Assembly (NCBI GenBank): GCA_942159475.1
Contig: OW804100.1
Location: 7,208,127-7,272,126, forward strand
From: Sthenelais limicola
Lineage: Eukaryota > Annelida > Polychaeta > Phyllodocida > Sigalionidae
DNA length: 64,000 nucleotides
Direction: 5' to 3'
How positions within the stretch are numbered: position 1 is the stretch's first letter; each line of letters begins with the position of its first letter. Of the stretch, positions 45,735 through 57,115 are shown one piece after another. Below the pieces are notes generated by a model. The model ran no database searches. It saw nothing but the letters and a program-made list of their open reading frames with translations, and was not told the origin of the DNA. Made by a program: the position numbers and the translations under genes.

Positions 45735-46205
45735 TTTTTGACTGACTTCTTCAACTTTTCCACTGAACTAACTTAACGATTGACTATCTTAACTTAACGA
45801 TTGACTATCTTAACTTTACAATTGACTATTTTGACTTAAGATCGACCATTTTGACTTTTGGATTGACTATTTCAACTTAACAATTGACTATTTTGACTTT
45901 AAGAACGCCTATTTTAACTTCATGAACGACTATTTTAATTTGGATTTAGATTGAGAATAATTTATTGGCATTTTTGGAAAGAAATGAAGGGGTGTCCTAT
46001 TCAGCATAATGGGAGGTTTTGACTTAATCATTGACTATTTTGACATTACAAACAACTATTTCAACTATATGAACGACTATTTCAACCGTACACACTATTT
46101 TGACTATACTATTGACTTTTTTTACTATACTATTGGCTATTTTGACTCTACTTACTATTGACTATTTCAACTTTACCAACAACTATTTCAACTTTACAAA
46201 GTTGG
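45735..46205 (+). repeat. Degenerate TTGACTATTTTGACTT minisatellite in two blocks
   Basis: Units of 18 to 22 bp based on ATTGACTATTTTGACTTAAC fill 45735-45945 and 46020-46205. The 75 bp between is unrelated. Divergence between units suggests an old array. Confidence 0.85.
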
Positions 46206-47349
46206 GTAGTCTGTAGCGACTAAATAATTCAGGTATCTAAGATCAAACGCATTAAAGGTTTAAACAATTGAAAACCAACCCACTTTCTCTGGTCTCTCTG
46301 ATAAAGAGAGAAGGTTTCCATCAATTAAACGCTACTTGTTTAAAGTCAAACTATCCCCGCGAACTATTCATAATACCAACCTCATAATTTCAGGTATGGA
46401 ATAGATTGGATATAGGGCTTAATACATAGGCTTGCAATGTTTCACCCTATTTGTAATCCGCATCTTCCATCCCTACTCTTTGCTTCAGTTCTAATACTGA
46501 AGGATTAGGACGATTGACACTAAAAGGCATACTTAACGATCATTCCTTTAAACTTTAACTGTTCTTGTACAAATAGCAATTCAGAATTGTTGCCTGCATT
46601 TTCCCATAGATTCATGGAGAATTATCACTAATAGAATTGAAGGGTTGAAACGATACAAAAGATTAAATTGTCCATATTTTAGAGAAGGATAGTGGATTCA
46701 TCGTCGTTATAATCTCTTAGAGATCATCATTAAATGTCCTACAATGCCATGTTTGATAGAATTTATATTAATGTCTCCTATGGATTTAATGTGTTTTATT
46801 ACCCTAGTTATATTTCAAAGTTTTATTATCCTAATCACGAAGCATGTGCATGTATTACTTATTTATGTATTGTTTGAATGTATTGGTGGATGTGTACATT
46901 GTTCGAACAGTCTGGTGGAATGGTTTGAACTGATGCAATGATTTATATTGTGAAATAAGCTTATGTTATAAATAAAGCTGTAAATAACGTTCTAGAAGGA
47001 ATTACTTCATCCGGAACTCTACTGAGTTCCGAATCATGCCAGCATTATTTTAGTCTACCTCCTGTGTAAAACTTTCTCTATACAAATATATGTAATCCAG
47101 TCAGTCAGTACTATCTATAGTACCATCTACAACCTGTACCATTACAACTGAAGAGGACTGACTGAAATTTACAACTGGAATCCTGTGAAATTTATTCTCT
47201 GCTAAACACTTTGTGGACCACAACTTTGATATTGCTACACATTGAATAAACTAGCTATTCAGCCCAACTCTACCTATATTCGATACTTCAAGTTCTCTGA
47301 TATATTTCCTGACCAATATTATTAATAATAATTGTAATATCCATCACCC
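46206..47349. other. Unannotated stretch
   Basis: The + frame from 46552 to 46941 has only one stop in about 125 codons, but its composition is hydrophobic and AT-driven with no known motif. AATAAA follows at 46971. No gene is called. Confidence 0.35.
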
Positions 47350-47377
47350 CTGAGGAAGGGAGCAATGCTCTTGAAAC
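47350..47377 (+). ncRNA. Hammerhead-ribozyme-like core motif (2)
   Basis: CTGAGGA, then a GAGC/GCTC-centred hairpin (AGGGAGC-AAT-GCTCTT), then GAAAC. This is the same CUGANGA-stem-GAAA arrangement as at 21231-21260 on the other strand, followed by the same GTT/GTC start. AATAATAAAAGG follows within 25 bp. Likely a Penelope-like element terminus; self-cleavage is not claimed. Confidence 0.4.
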
Positions 47378-48853
47378 GTTGGGTAGGCCTAAATAATAAA
47401 AGGAACATTCAAACATTCAAAATCGTCATCTCTCTGAAGATCACAAAACGTTCATGTGGCCCTCTATCTCCACCAGTTACTAGTGAAAACTCCCCATCTT
47501 AATAAAAATAAGTTTATGGGTTGTCCCTGCTCCCCAGACATCTACAGAACTATGATTTGATTCCTAAGCATTTCGTATCAACAACCTTGAATGGATTCTG
47601 TAAATAATGTTATGAAAGGTATTTCACCCTAACCACTCCAATTTAATTATGACTTTAGTATCAATCATATCATATAAATTAAAATAAATGCATGTTTTGT
47701 TGATGGTTTTTCTATGAATTATCAGAATAGTAGAAAATATCACATAGCCATTTCGAAATCAGTAAATTAATTCTTACCATACTCGTTTTTTTAGGATTCA
47801 TATTGGTTTATATATAATTGTAAAGTAAGAATATGCTTCTCACTGATGACATGATGTAAGGGAAATCATAGAAACGATGTGTAAATAAAGAACCTATCTG
47901 AGTCTAAACTGGACTGGACTTGTTATTCATAATAGGCCTAATTATATTCAACATCGGCTCAACATAACCTAAGTTTGCTCAATGATAATATTCTGACTAC
48001 ATTACTACCAGCTCTACCATCTACTCTAATATAATATCTTCCAGAGAGTATAATTCATAGGCCTACACTATAAAAAAAAATGGCTACATGTGATAGAATA
48101 AACAAAATATTTTACGAAAGCCTGAGATGGATTATGTTGAAGGAAAATAATTTATTCTACCTGATATAAAATTCACTAAATGCTTTGAATGAAGACACTA
48201 CAATACATCATTGCACTACAGGTCTTACATTAGGCTATGTTTCGATGCAACTATAAAAAAGAACATCTGACATCTAATTCTATCGTTTTTATGACATTGA
48301 TTCATATATCATGATGAAATATTTCCTCCTGTTGGGTCGGGTTTTTACAACACCAATTTGAATATAAAATAAAACAAATATTGGGCTGAATAAATTCAAC
48401 AAAACTTTTCATAATAAATGATTGGGTGGAATAACTATGGGCCTACAAACTGGTAGGCTACTGAGGTAGGCTACTTGTTGCGTTGAAGTCTAAATGTTGA
48501 TTTCATAATAAACTATGCACACTTTAAATACAGTTTTATTGACAAAATTCACATTTGTGATATATTTGCATTACCGTCCCTATATTTAATTAACATATAT
48601 AGGTGATTTATCTTCACAATCTGATGATTTTGATTAGATCCCAAAACACTGCACAAGGTCCCAGGTCTTTGTTTCTGGTGTAGGCTAGCTGTAGGCTCTT
48701 GTAATACTAAACTGTAGGCCTACTGTGTCTCACCAAGTCCCGGGAGCAAGTCAGGAAAAGTGTACGGATAAGTATATATATGCCTACTGACTGGAACATC
48801 AAAGTATAACATGGCCATTACATAGGGGGCCTACGTTATACCCCGGAGCTATA
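47378..48853. other. Unannotated AT-rich stretch
   Basis: No feature is recognised. AATAAAG at 47887 is an isolated polyadenylation-like word. Confidence 0.5.
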
Positions 48854-48885
48854 CCAACGATCCTATAGCTACACAGGATCGTTGG
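48854..48885. repeat. Perfect 11-bp hairpin
   Basis: CCAACGATCCT and AGGATCGTTGG around a 10-nt loop. Confidence 0.85.
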
Positions 48886-50464
48886 CACTCGCTGATCTGC
48901 ATGTAATAGGTTAAACAAATCGATCAGCTGATATTTATTATGTTTTAAGAACATAATTTATGATTAAATAATGTTTGCCTCTTAGTAATAGTAAACAAAT
49001 AAGCCTAGCAGAATTTTAATGTATTAACTGTTTTTACCTAGTTTAAAATATTCAAGTCTCCTTTTTTTACATGAATATGTAAACCCAACAAAAGCATGAT
49101 TCGACTTGTTTTACCAGCAAGAGCTCTGGTTCAGATCGACCAGATGATAGAATATATTTCGGTGATCTCCAAATAGAAATATGGATGCATGCATGTTCTC
49201 CCTAGTTATTCATATCTTATCAGATAATTAAGTCTTAATCACGCTAAATATAGCAAGTGCACTTTTAATAGGCCTAAGCTCCAACCATAATTACACTGTC
49301 ACTGATGTCATGTCAGACGTCGTACCGTAAGCTTTGGCGGAATGGCGGGAAGCCACAATATGCAAATGAGGTTGACTTGACCTCTTTCTTAAGATGATGT
49401 CACAGGAAAGACACACAGACAATGATCCCCATCAGTTATGGATGACGAGCAGACATTTCTGACTTTGTTTATACTTTAATCGGGACCTAATAAAGGCAAG
49501 TTTGCTTCTCAACTAACATTTAAACTTGCCTTAAAGCTGTGGGAGAGGTAGCGGAACCGGCAAAAAGTAAAAACTTATAGGCTTTTTGCGATTTTCATTG
49601 CTTTTTTTCAAAAAGTAGTTTCGAGAGTTGATCGGAAAGATCGGTACCATCGAAAAGCTTTTTTAATTCTCTTTAAAATGACATATCAGTCGTCGCTATA
49701 CGCCCATTATTTAAAAAAATATGATCTGAGAACTGATTTCGGGGAGGTGTTTTGACAAGTTTTAGGGTCGCAGATGTCGGTACCGATCTATAGTAGATCC
49801 TATATAGTGTTGTGTCATTACTTATTATAAATGGCGATCTATACATACCGGAGGATATATTACATAGACAGTCTATGTCTATCTGACTCTACATAGACAC
49901 GAATATCAACCCATAAGGCTATAAGATCGATAAGATCAAAGACGAAATATAATAGTATGTTATGTTCACAGTGTAATAAACCTTTATTCATAATAATACA
50001 GGCTAGAGCCTATAGATTGCTGTATTATAATTATACTTATAAGTCGGATCTTATATCGGAATATAAATAGGCGATTTCGTTGTATGTTACTATATATGTA
50101 TAACTCTAGTCTAGACAATGACTATTAGAGACAACACAACTAGATGAATTCCATAGTGGTTCTGCTAATTTTAATGGAGACTAGCTCCTCCTATATTTCA
50201 TATTGGATTATCATGGACCATGTGGAGGAGAAGGGGAGAAGTTGAATTAAAACTCTCTGCCTCTGGGAGAAAACAAGACACAGGCAGGACATTCGGTCAC
50301 AGCAAAATAGACAGGGTGTAGAATACAAAAGCAACAATTTGGTTCTCTTGGGTATATAGGGGACATGGGTGCGTAAAATAGAATGTGAAATAACAATTGG
50401 TAATAGTTATAGGGCATACCTAATGTATCCCCAGACCCAGACCCCACACTCCGTCGCTGGCCAC
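48886..50464. other. Unannotated AT-rich stretch
   Basis: No feature is recognised. Confidence 0.5.
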
Positions 50465-50947
50465 CGCCCAGTGGGCACGCACCTTTTAGTAAACGTTGCC
50501 TGAGTGGCTAGCGGTATTGCAGGGCTTATTAGCCATTCAGCACTTTTTAGTAAACGTTGCCCAATGACTAATGAGTGACTTCAGGAGTGCAGTGACTTTT
50601 AGTTGGTCAGAAGCAATTCGGGCAGTGTTCACAGATTTGGAGTTGTGAAATGAATTTTACAACACATTGTGATTCATTTATACTCGTAGTCCTTAAACAA
50701 ATCATGTCAACTTGTAATTTGCATAAAAACAATTTGTGTCTGTGTGTGAAATAACATGTTTTTTAAACGTTTATTCAGCGGCTACTAGTCACTGCATTTA
50801 ACACTCTATATATATCTAGTCATATCACATGTTTTACGACCAATTTTGATATGGCCTTGGTTGGATAAATGATACATATTAAGATTTTGGTTAGTTAATT
50901 CTTTCATGTGGAAAGAGGAATCCATTTAGAGTCATATTTTGCAGACA

Positions 50948-51028
50948 ACTACAAAACGAATCCTCAACGCTTCCTAGCTACTGCATGAACAAAATCGAGG
51001 ATTAAGCGTTATCTAGCCACTGCATGGT
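50948..51028 (+). repeat. Composite CCTAGCTACTGCAT repeat, copy 1
   Basis: AACGAATCCTCAACGCTTCC..TAGCTACTGCATG followed about 46 bp later by GATTAAGCGTTATCTAGCCA. The same ordered pair occurs at 51360-51440 and 52915-52990; a single half is at about 51118-51155. Confidence 0.75.
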
Positions 51029-51359
51029 AAAACGGGTTTTCCAATGAAAGCAACTGAACACAAAATCATATCTTGACAGAATGCATGGCAAAAAGGAGAA
51101 TCCTAAATAAATTAACTTGCAGTGATTAATCACTTCCTAGCCTCTGCAGGAAGAAACATACAACCAAATAAACAGCTTAATAATTATATAGGCCTAAATC
51201 TAGAGGTCGATCTATATTCATTAAGTACAAAACGGGGACAATTGACAACATCAAGATAATATAAATATCCCTATATATATGTAAGAATCAATTGAATAAG
51301 TATGTAAGTAAAAAGATGAAGATATTTAACACTTTCATCTCTTATTTGATCTTGGAGGG

Positions 51360-51440
51360 CTACAAAACGAATCCTAAACACTTCCTAGCTACTACATGTC
51401 AGAAAAACATGATTAATCGTTGCCTAGCCACTGCATCTAA
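51360..51440 (+). repeat. Composite CCTAGCTACTGCAT repeat, copy 2
   Basis: CTACAAAACGAATCCTAAAC..CTAGCTACTACATG then GATTAATCGTTGCCTAGCCA. Confidence 0.75.
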
Positions 51441-51900
51441 GATATACCTTCCAAATAAATGATTAATATATAATCTACAGAAAGCAGAGAAAAGAGGGCA
51501 CCCCCCATATCAATTAATATGGAAACCTCCCAATTTAAAGATAAAAACATTTATATTAGCAGTGCATGAAACAGTTAATCAAATATGTAATAAATCAGCT
51601 TCATTCTCTTATTTAAGCGTTTAATCAACGGTTACTAGGCACTCCATTTAACAACATATAGTAAATATTACTTTGGGTTTCACAACCAGTTTTCTACATG
51701 TAATACATGTACATATATATAGAAAGTACAAAACCCTGTGTTTTTCAAATAGCCATGTTTGAAGCGACCCCAGTCCACAATTCAGAACGTCCAAAATGTG
51801 AGGGATCGATTTATTTGATTCTAAATATAGGAGATACTGGCTACTAATGTGGATTTATTTTTTTCAAAAGAATTTTAGTTTATAGAAATACTTGGAACAG

Positions 51901-52015
51901 GGCTGCTAAATCTCCTAACTTGGCAGAAGATCTCCCGTTTTATTTTCAGACAATTTGGCAGTTCCTCCTAACCTACTGACTTAATTAGAATCTAAACCTC
52001 CCGACAAATGGTGAA
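51901..52015 (-). repeat. Dispersed repeat R6, copy 2, inverted
   Basis: Reverse-complement match to 42448-42548, for example CTTGGCAGAAGATCTCCCG and CTAAACCTCCCGACAAAT. It lies inside the 50.5-54 kb element. Confidence 0.75.
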
Positions 52016-52451
52016 ACGTACCCCAAATATTTATGAAAACACAGGTTCTAAAACTGACCCTATAATACTCAGCCTTCTGCAAGTATTCGATGTAGGCTAT
52101 CTTCAATTATATTAGCTAGTATCTCCTTGCTCCCTGTGTTAACAGTAATGGTAATTCTTTTTGAGCAATATAGGGTTAGGTTTAGGGAGATCCCCCGACT
52201 TATCCTACATCAAATTTGACAGCTATCTACAGCTCTCTTGGGAATTTATTATGTATACTTGTATATCGTATACTCTACTACAATTTCAATTGAAATGTAG
52301 TGGTACACATGGACCTATCACACTTGCTTAAAATTCATAAATGATATCAGTTTAGACCATTAAACATTTAATAATAAAAAAATCGATTGGAACGCCCTCT
52401 GGAGTGACAGGGTTAATCACTACTTGTCTTTGAGGATGAGTCATCCTGCAC

Positions 52452-52697
52452 ATGGGGTTCAGTTCACTTCAGCGTGCGTCGCCGTCCATGCAACATCTAT
52501 ACTCACTGACTCCGCATGTAGTAGACAGGAAACGTATAGAAGAGGTGCATGGACTCAACTTGATTCCTTGCAGTAGAAAGGACTACGAACCAAAGGTGAA
52601 TATAATTTGTGTTTTTGCTATATGTGTAATGAATGAATTCTTGTTTTACTCTCTTTAGATAGATTACAGCTCAGGAGAAATGGGAGCGCTCCAGTGA
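52452..52697 (+). CDS. Possible two-exon small frame inside the 3.5-kb element
   Basis: ATG at 52452 opens 48 codons ending SRKDYEPK at 52595. AAAG-GTGAAT there is a fair splice donor, and TTTTACTCTCTTTAG at 52644-52658 is a good acceptor 62 bp on. Joining in phase adds 12 codons (IDYSSGEMGALQ) and a stop at 52695. The unspliced frame also runs to 52658. Another phase of exon 2 reads EKWERSSEDDGRDNF and is also protein-like, so the true phase is uncertain. The region is GC-richer than its surroundings. No homologue is recognised, and no promoter or polyadenylation signal is firm. Confidence 0.25.
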
Positions 52698-52914
52698 GGA
52701 CGACGGGCGGGACAATTTTAACGGACAGAACCGGCCATGAGATGGTGCATGGATGTCTTATACGTTATCAACCTGTTGAAAGATTTATTACCTCAGTTTC
52801 CCAACTGTGTTTCATATCGTGCCTTGGAATAGTATATGGTATATTAAAGACAGTTAATTCCTTCTAGTGGAAAGAGAGATGTCTTTTCAAGTCTATCATA
52901 ACTTGTTAATAGGT

Positions 52915-52990
52915 ACACAACGAATCCTAAACGCTTTCTAGCAACTAGTAAAATGATGATGATTAAACGTTTCCTAGCCACTGCATAAAA
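52915..52990 (+). repeat. Composite CCTAGCTACTGCAT repeat, copy 3
   Basis: ACAACGAATCCTAAACGCTT..TCTAGCAACTAG then GATTAAACGTTTCCTAGCCA. Confidence 0.75.
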
Positions 52991-53532
52991 ACAGGTGGCT
53001 ACTATAGAACTTTTATGTAAAATACAACAACTATTTATTGTATTCCCAATATACTTACACAATTATCCCATGTTGATGAAAAAAGAAACACTTCTTTCTT
53101 TTCATTGGTAATTACTATTAATTGGTTTACTTTATGTAGTTAGTAACCATTGTGTTTGGGTTACTTGAAAATATCAAGTCCATTCAATTAGCCTATATAA
53201 TGGGTTTGTTTGGTTTCTTTAGATATTCCGGTATTGAGTATTAATATGTGATTTATTATGTATTATATATAATATTGAGTGAGTATTGGGTACATTAACA
53301 TAACATGAATATAGTTATTGCCTAATATTATCTTATATCTATATTCTATTCTCACTTCATTTTAGGTGTCAAAGCTCACCAATGCGGCAGATACAGGGGA
53401 AAATATTACAGGATGCACAAAGGACTGACAAACAGATTTGGCATCATGTGAATAGGAATGCAACTAAAATGATGAATAAGAATTGAAAATAAAAATTAAT
53501 TGTTTGACAAATAAAAGCAACCAATCTTTCGA

Positions 53533-53563
53533 CCCCCCCTCCCCTCCCCCCCCCCCCCCCCCC
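53533..53563. repeat. C-rich run
   Basis: Three C blocks broken by single Ts, the last of about 20 Cs, at the start of the right subterminal repeat zone. Confidence 0.9.
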
Positions 53564-53589
53564 GGACAAAAAAGGGATAAGAAGGCAGA

Positions 53590-53960
53590 GCATTTGCAGT
53601 GACTACTAGATGCTGCATGCAGTACTACAAGTCGCTGCAGCAATGGTGCAAACACTATTAGTAAACGACTAGTAAACACAGCAGACCAGTGCTTAGTAGT
53701 CAACTAGCCAACTACTAGGTTGATATTACTAGTAGTCACTGCATTTGCAATGACTAGAAGTCACTGCATTTGCAACGACTAGTAGTCACTACATTTGCAA
53801 CGACTAAAAGTCACTGCATTTGGACCAACTTGTAGTTGTTGCAAATGCAGTGACTAGTAGTCACTGCAAATGCAGCGTTTACTAGTAATATCAACCTAGT
53901 ACTTCGCTAAACAACTACTAGGCACTGGTCTGCAGTGTTTACTAGTCGTTTACTAGTAGC
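53590..53960. repeat. CTAGTAGTCACTGCATTTGC repeat zone
   Basis: About four tandem units of 25-28 bp at 53730-53835 (ACTAGTAGTCACTGCATTTG), then inverted units (GTTTACTAGT, CAAATGCAGTGACTAGTAGT) to the right end. Direct and inverted units can fold into a large hairpin. Confidence 0.8.
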
Positions 53961-54315
53961 TTCTGTGCCCACTGGGCGGGACATGTATAAATTTAGCGTG
54001 GTCCGTTTTCGCGTACGTGGGCATAAGACAAGTAATTTATATCCCAAGTTTCCGTCGCCCATTATACACACGCTCACAATACACACACGTAGCCCAAAAT
54101 ACACACACAATATACACCATATACTGCTACAAAATAACATGTATTCAACAGAGTTACTTACCAAGAAATCGGTGGTTTGGCCGTGGAAGTACATAATTAT
54201 GTGTTTCTCACGCCGATATATCAAATATGGCGCGGACACGGTCATGTGACGACGTCGCTAAGCAACCAGCCCCAGGCCCTGCGCCATGCTTTTGTCGGAA
54301 CCTTACGATAACGCG

Positions 54316-54597
54316 CCGGCTGACGAATGAAGCCAGACTGAAGTGGGCGGGGCTTAGCGGATCGATTTTTGCTATTAATAGTCAAGTAATTACTTTTATT
54401 AGTTAATTTTTACCAGGGACAGTTCACTACTGCCTATACTGACTTAGGACAACCAATTTAGGGTTAGGTTTAGGGTTAGTTATAGTATGGATTTGTGTTC
54501 GTTCATATTTTCTTTGATCTTGACACCTATAAGCCGGTTCCAGCTACAACAGCCAATCAGAGGTGCAAAGTCACTGAAGACACTTTCAGCCAGCCGG
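54316..54597 (+). mobile_element. Palindrome-nested element P, copy 1
   Basis: A 282-bp core starts CCGGCTGACGAATGAAG and ends TTTCAGCCAGCCGG. It aligns along its full length, inverted, with 54900-55178 (shared AAGTAATTACTTTTATTAG, GGACAACCAATTTA, CAACAGCCAATCAGAG). Homology stops exactly at CCGG on both sides. The 19-bp flanks (54297-54315 and 54598-54616) are complementary to each other at 17 of 19 positions but unlike the flanks of copy 2. Confidence 0.75.
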
Positions 54598-54899
54598 CGC
54601 GTTACTGTAAGGTTCCGCTCCTTGCCTTTGCCATAGCCGCGCTACTTTGTGAACAGATGACGAGTTGTGTTGCGCCCAGCATGCTGCTGCGCGTAACGAT
54701 ATAGTCCCATCCAAACGGAGAACAATTTGTAGAGTCTACTCCTTTTACACAGTTACAACACAACTCCCTCAATACCAATTGCAATTTAATCAAAGTTACA
54801 ATGCAACGTTAACTAAACATAGCAGTAATTATGCACACGGTAGATTAGATTGGGAGACAGCCCTTGCAACTGCAAGGAGGGAGAACTATCGAGGTAGCA

Positions 54900-55178
54900 C
54901 CGGCTGACTGAGAGTGGCTTCTGTGACTTCGCATCTCTGATTGGCTGTTGTAGCCGGGAGGCGGGGCTACAGTGGTGCTGTCACAATCTTAGAAAATGTC
55001 ATCGAACAATGATCAATACTTAAAATAACCCTAAACCTAACCTTAAATTGGTTGTCCTAAGTCAATAAAGGTAGTAGTGGACTGTCTGTACTAAAAACTC
55101 ACTAATAAAAGTAATTACTTGATTGGTAAAAGCCTGATAAGCCCCGCCCACTGCGTGTGGCTTCATTCGGCCAGCCGG
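54900..55178 (-). mobile_element. Palindrome-nested element P, copy 2
   Basis: A 279-bp inverted copy of 54316-54597. Its 16-bp flanks (54884-54899 and 55179-55194, outer part AACTATCGAGGTAGCA) are complementary to each other at 14 of 16 positions and unrelated to those of copy 1. No coding. Confidence 0.75.
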
Positions 55179-55200
55179 TGCTACCTCGCAAGTTTTCACC

Positions 55201-56448
55201 AAAAGCCTTGCAACTGGGCAGCATCACAACTTTTACCATTTTAGATACTTCCTGAGCTAGCAATCCTAGCAAATCACAACTAATCTGGCGGAATATTATG
55301 GAATTTCTCACTGACAAGCATTAATACCTCCAAAGGTAAGTTAATTGTACTTGCATCTTTCTGTCTGAGTGAAGCATTTTGGGGTAATCACTTCAGATAT
55401 GTTATATTCGTCTGTAAGCTTCTGTACATGTATAGCCTAAAAGACGCACGCACCCACACACACCTGCACGCACCCACACGCACCATCAAATGGCCTTAAG
55501 AATGATTTGATTTACGATGATTTAAGTGTGGCGGCAATATATTTATCACTTTAAACCCAAAAGTTCTCCGCCCTCCTTGGCGAGTAAAGGAAGGTGAGAC
55601 AGAGAGACAGAAAGAGTAGCATTTCACGTCCATTGTGATGGGTTTGAGTACCGTAATTCAGTATTTAATTATATTGTAATTATTATAGTGCATGATGATT
55701 TACTTTAAATAGTATGACAAAAGTATTCTGTATATGATGGTAGCATAAATGTTATGCTTGTTACGTCTGCAGGCTGTGAGGGGAGGGGGCGTGGCCTTTG
55801 ATGTGGGCGTGGCATGTTGCTATGGATATAACATAAGCCTACATGGGACGGGTTACTCGTGAAGGAATTAAAAAGTGTAAAATGCTAATACAAATTAAAA
55901 ACAAGACACTTACAATCTTCCTTCTAATTCGAAAATGAAATTAATGCTGTTGATAACACAATCCTTTCCTCTTTGTTCTTATTTGAATTACTGGTACAAT
56001 TCACCTACCTGTAACCCTTGACAAAACTATAGGGGAGTCCTGTGTTACTGGTGGCGGCGCCATCGGTGCTAAACGAACTACGGTGCGCGGCCGTCCCGCG
56101 GCCATTGGGGGACATGAGTCAATACACACATCAGTGTTATAGCATTGTGAGAGTGTGGCTTTGAGAGTTACTTATGAAGAAAAGACTCAAAAGTACATGA
56201 AATATTTGTTTTACATAAACGAAATCTTTCAGGCATATAGACACAGCTATAAGCTTAATTATTATTAACTTCAATTTACATTATACCCTGTTAATATTTG
56301 TCTTTTAGCCAGGGTGGGGGCGTGGTTTCAAGTTATATTTCAAAGAACATATTTATATGTTATATTCTGATCAATTGCTCAGCTTTTGTTCTGCAATGCT
56401 TTAAATATTCATGTGACTAGAAATTATTTGTACAATATGTAAGTTATA
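55201..56448. other. Unannotated stretch
   Basis: Contains a short CACGCACCCACA tract at 55444-55487 and a CpG-richer patch at 56050-56110 (GGCGGCGCC, GCGCGGCCG). No gene is recognised. Confidence 0.4.
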
Positions 56449-57115
56449 ATTTCGGCGGCCGAAATGCCGAAAAACAATTTTTGCGGACGAAAAAATTATT
56501 TTTCGGCCGCCGAAATTATTTATTCGGCCGCCAAAATTATAACTTTGCCAGCAACATATCTATTAGACTGTCCTAACATCTTATTATTAGTGAGCCATTA
56601 TTTGTACCTCTATTTGCAATTGTTGGTACAGTAATTAAATGTACTCTATAGGATGAGAAGTATTGAGATATAATACATGCTCTTGAGATTTGGTACAGTA
56701 TGTATTCGCACAAGAGCATTAGATATGAAATCAGATCCAGCAGGAATAATAGTAGGTAATGGGAAGAAAGAAAGTAAGTATTAGAAAAATTGTTTTTGGT
56801 AAAATTAAATTAACAATAACAATTACTGGAACTGGTTTTGCATGTCAAGAGCCAATTATACTACATTCACACTAAATATTTGATACAGTCATATAACACA
56901 CTCTTATGGTCAGTTATTGTAATGATTGTCAATCACCATTTTGAAGAGAAATGGGACAGAATTTCGTTCTCTCTCTCTCTTCTCCTTGTCTCAATATTTC
57001 GGCGAATATCTCATCTTATAGAGTATATTTTATAGCTACTTTACCAACGATTGCAAATAGAGGTACAAATAATAGCTCAACAAGCATATGATGTTAGGAC
57101 AGTCGAGTAAATATG
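56449..57115. mobile_element. Composite inverted-repeat element, copy B
   Basis: Left TTCGGCCGCC block, then the arm CAACATATCTATTAGACTGT..CTATAGGATGAG (from about 56552). The interior is shared with copy A (GCATTAGATATGAAATCAGA, CTTATGGTCAGTTAT) and the inverted arm lies at about 57010-57115. The ATACC microsatellite of copy A is absent, and so are the outermost 18-bp ends. This compact copy shows the arms without internal expansion. Confidence 0.75.

Larger units (their letters stand above)
50465..53978. mobile_element. 3.5-kb element bounded by CGCCCAGTGGGCAC
   Basis: CGCCCAGTGGGCAC at 50465-50478 and its exact complement at 53965-53978 face each other. About 15-25 bp further in, both ends carry (C)TAGTAAACG. 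Variants of AAACG..CCTAGCCACTGCAT are scattered through both flanking thirds. The middle holds a possible two-exon frame (52452-52697). No target-site duplication is evident. A DNA transposon with subterminal repeats fits best; the family is not recognised. Confidence 0.55.

Noticed and set aside
46552..46941. Hydrophobic frame of about 125 codons with one stop
   Set aside because: AT-driven Ile/Leu/Phe composition and no known family; could be chance.
54455..54480. TTAGGG-like words as interstitial telomere repeat
   Set aside because: Only two or three imperfect units, present in both copies of element P and therefore part of that element.
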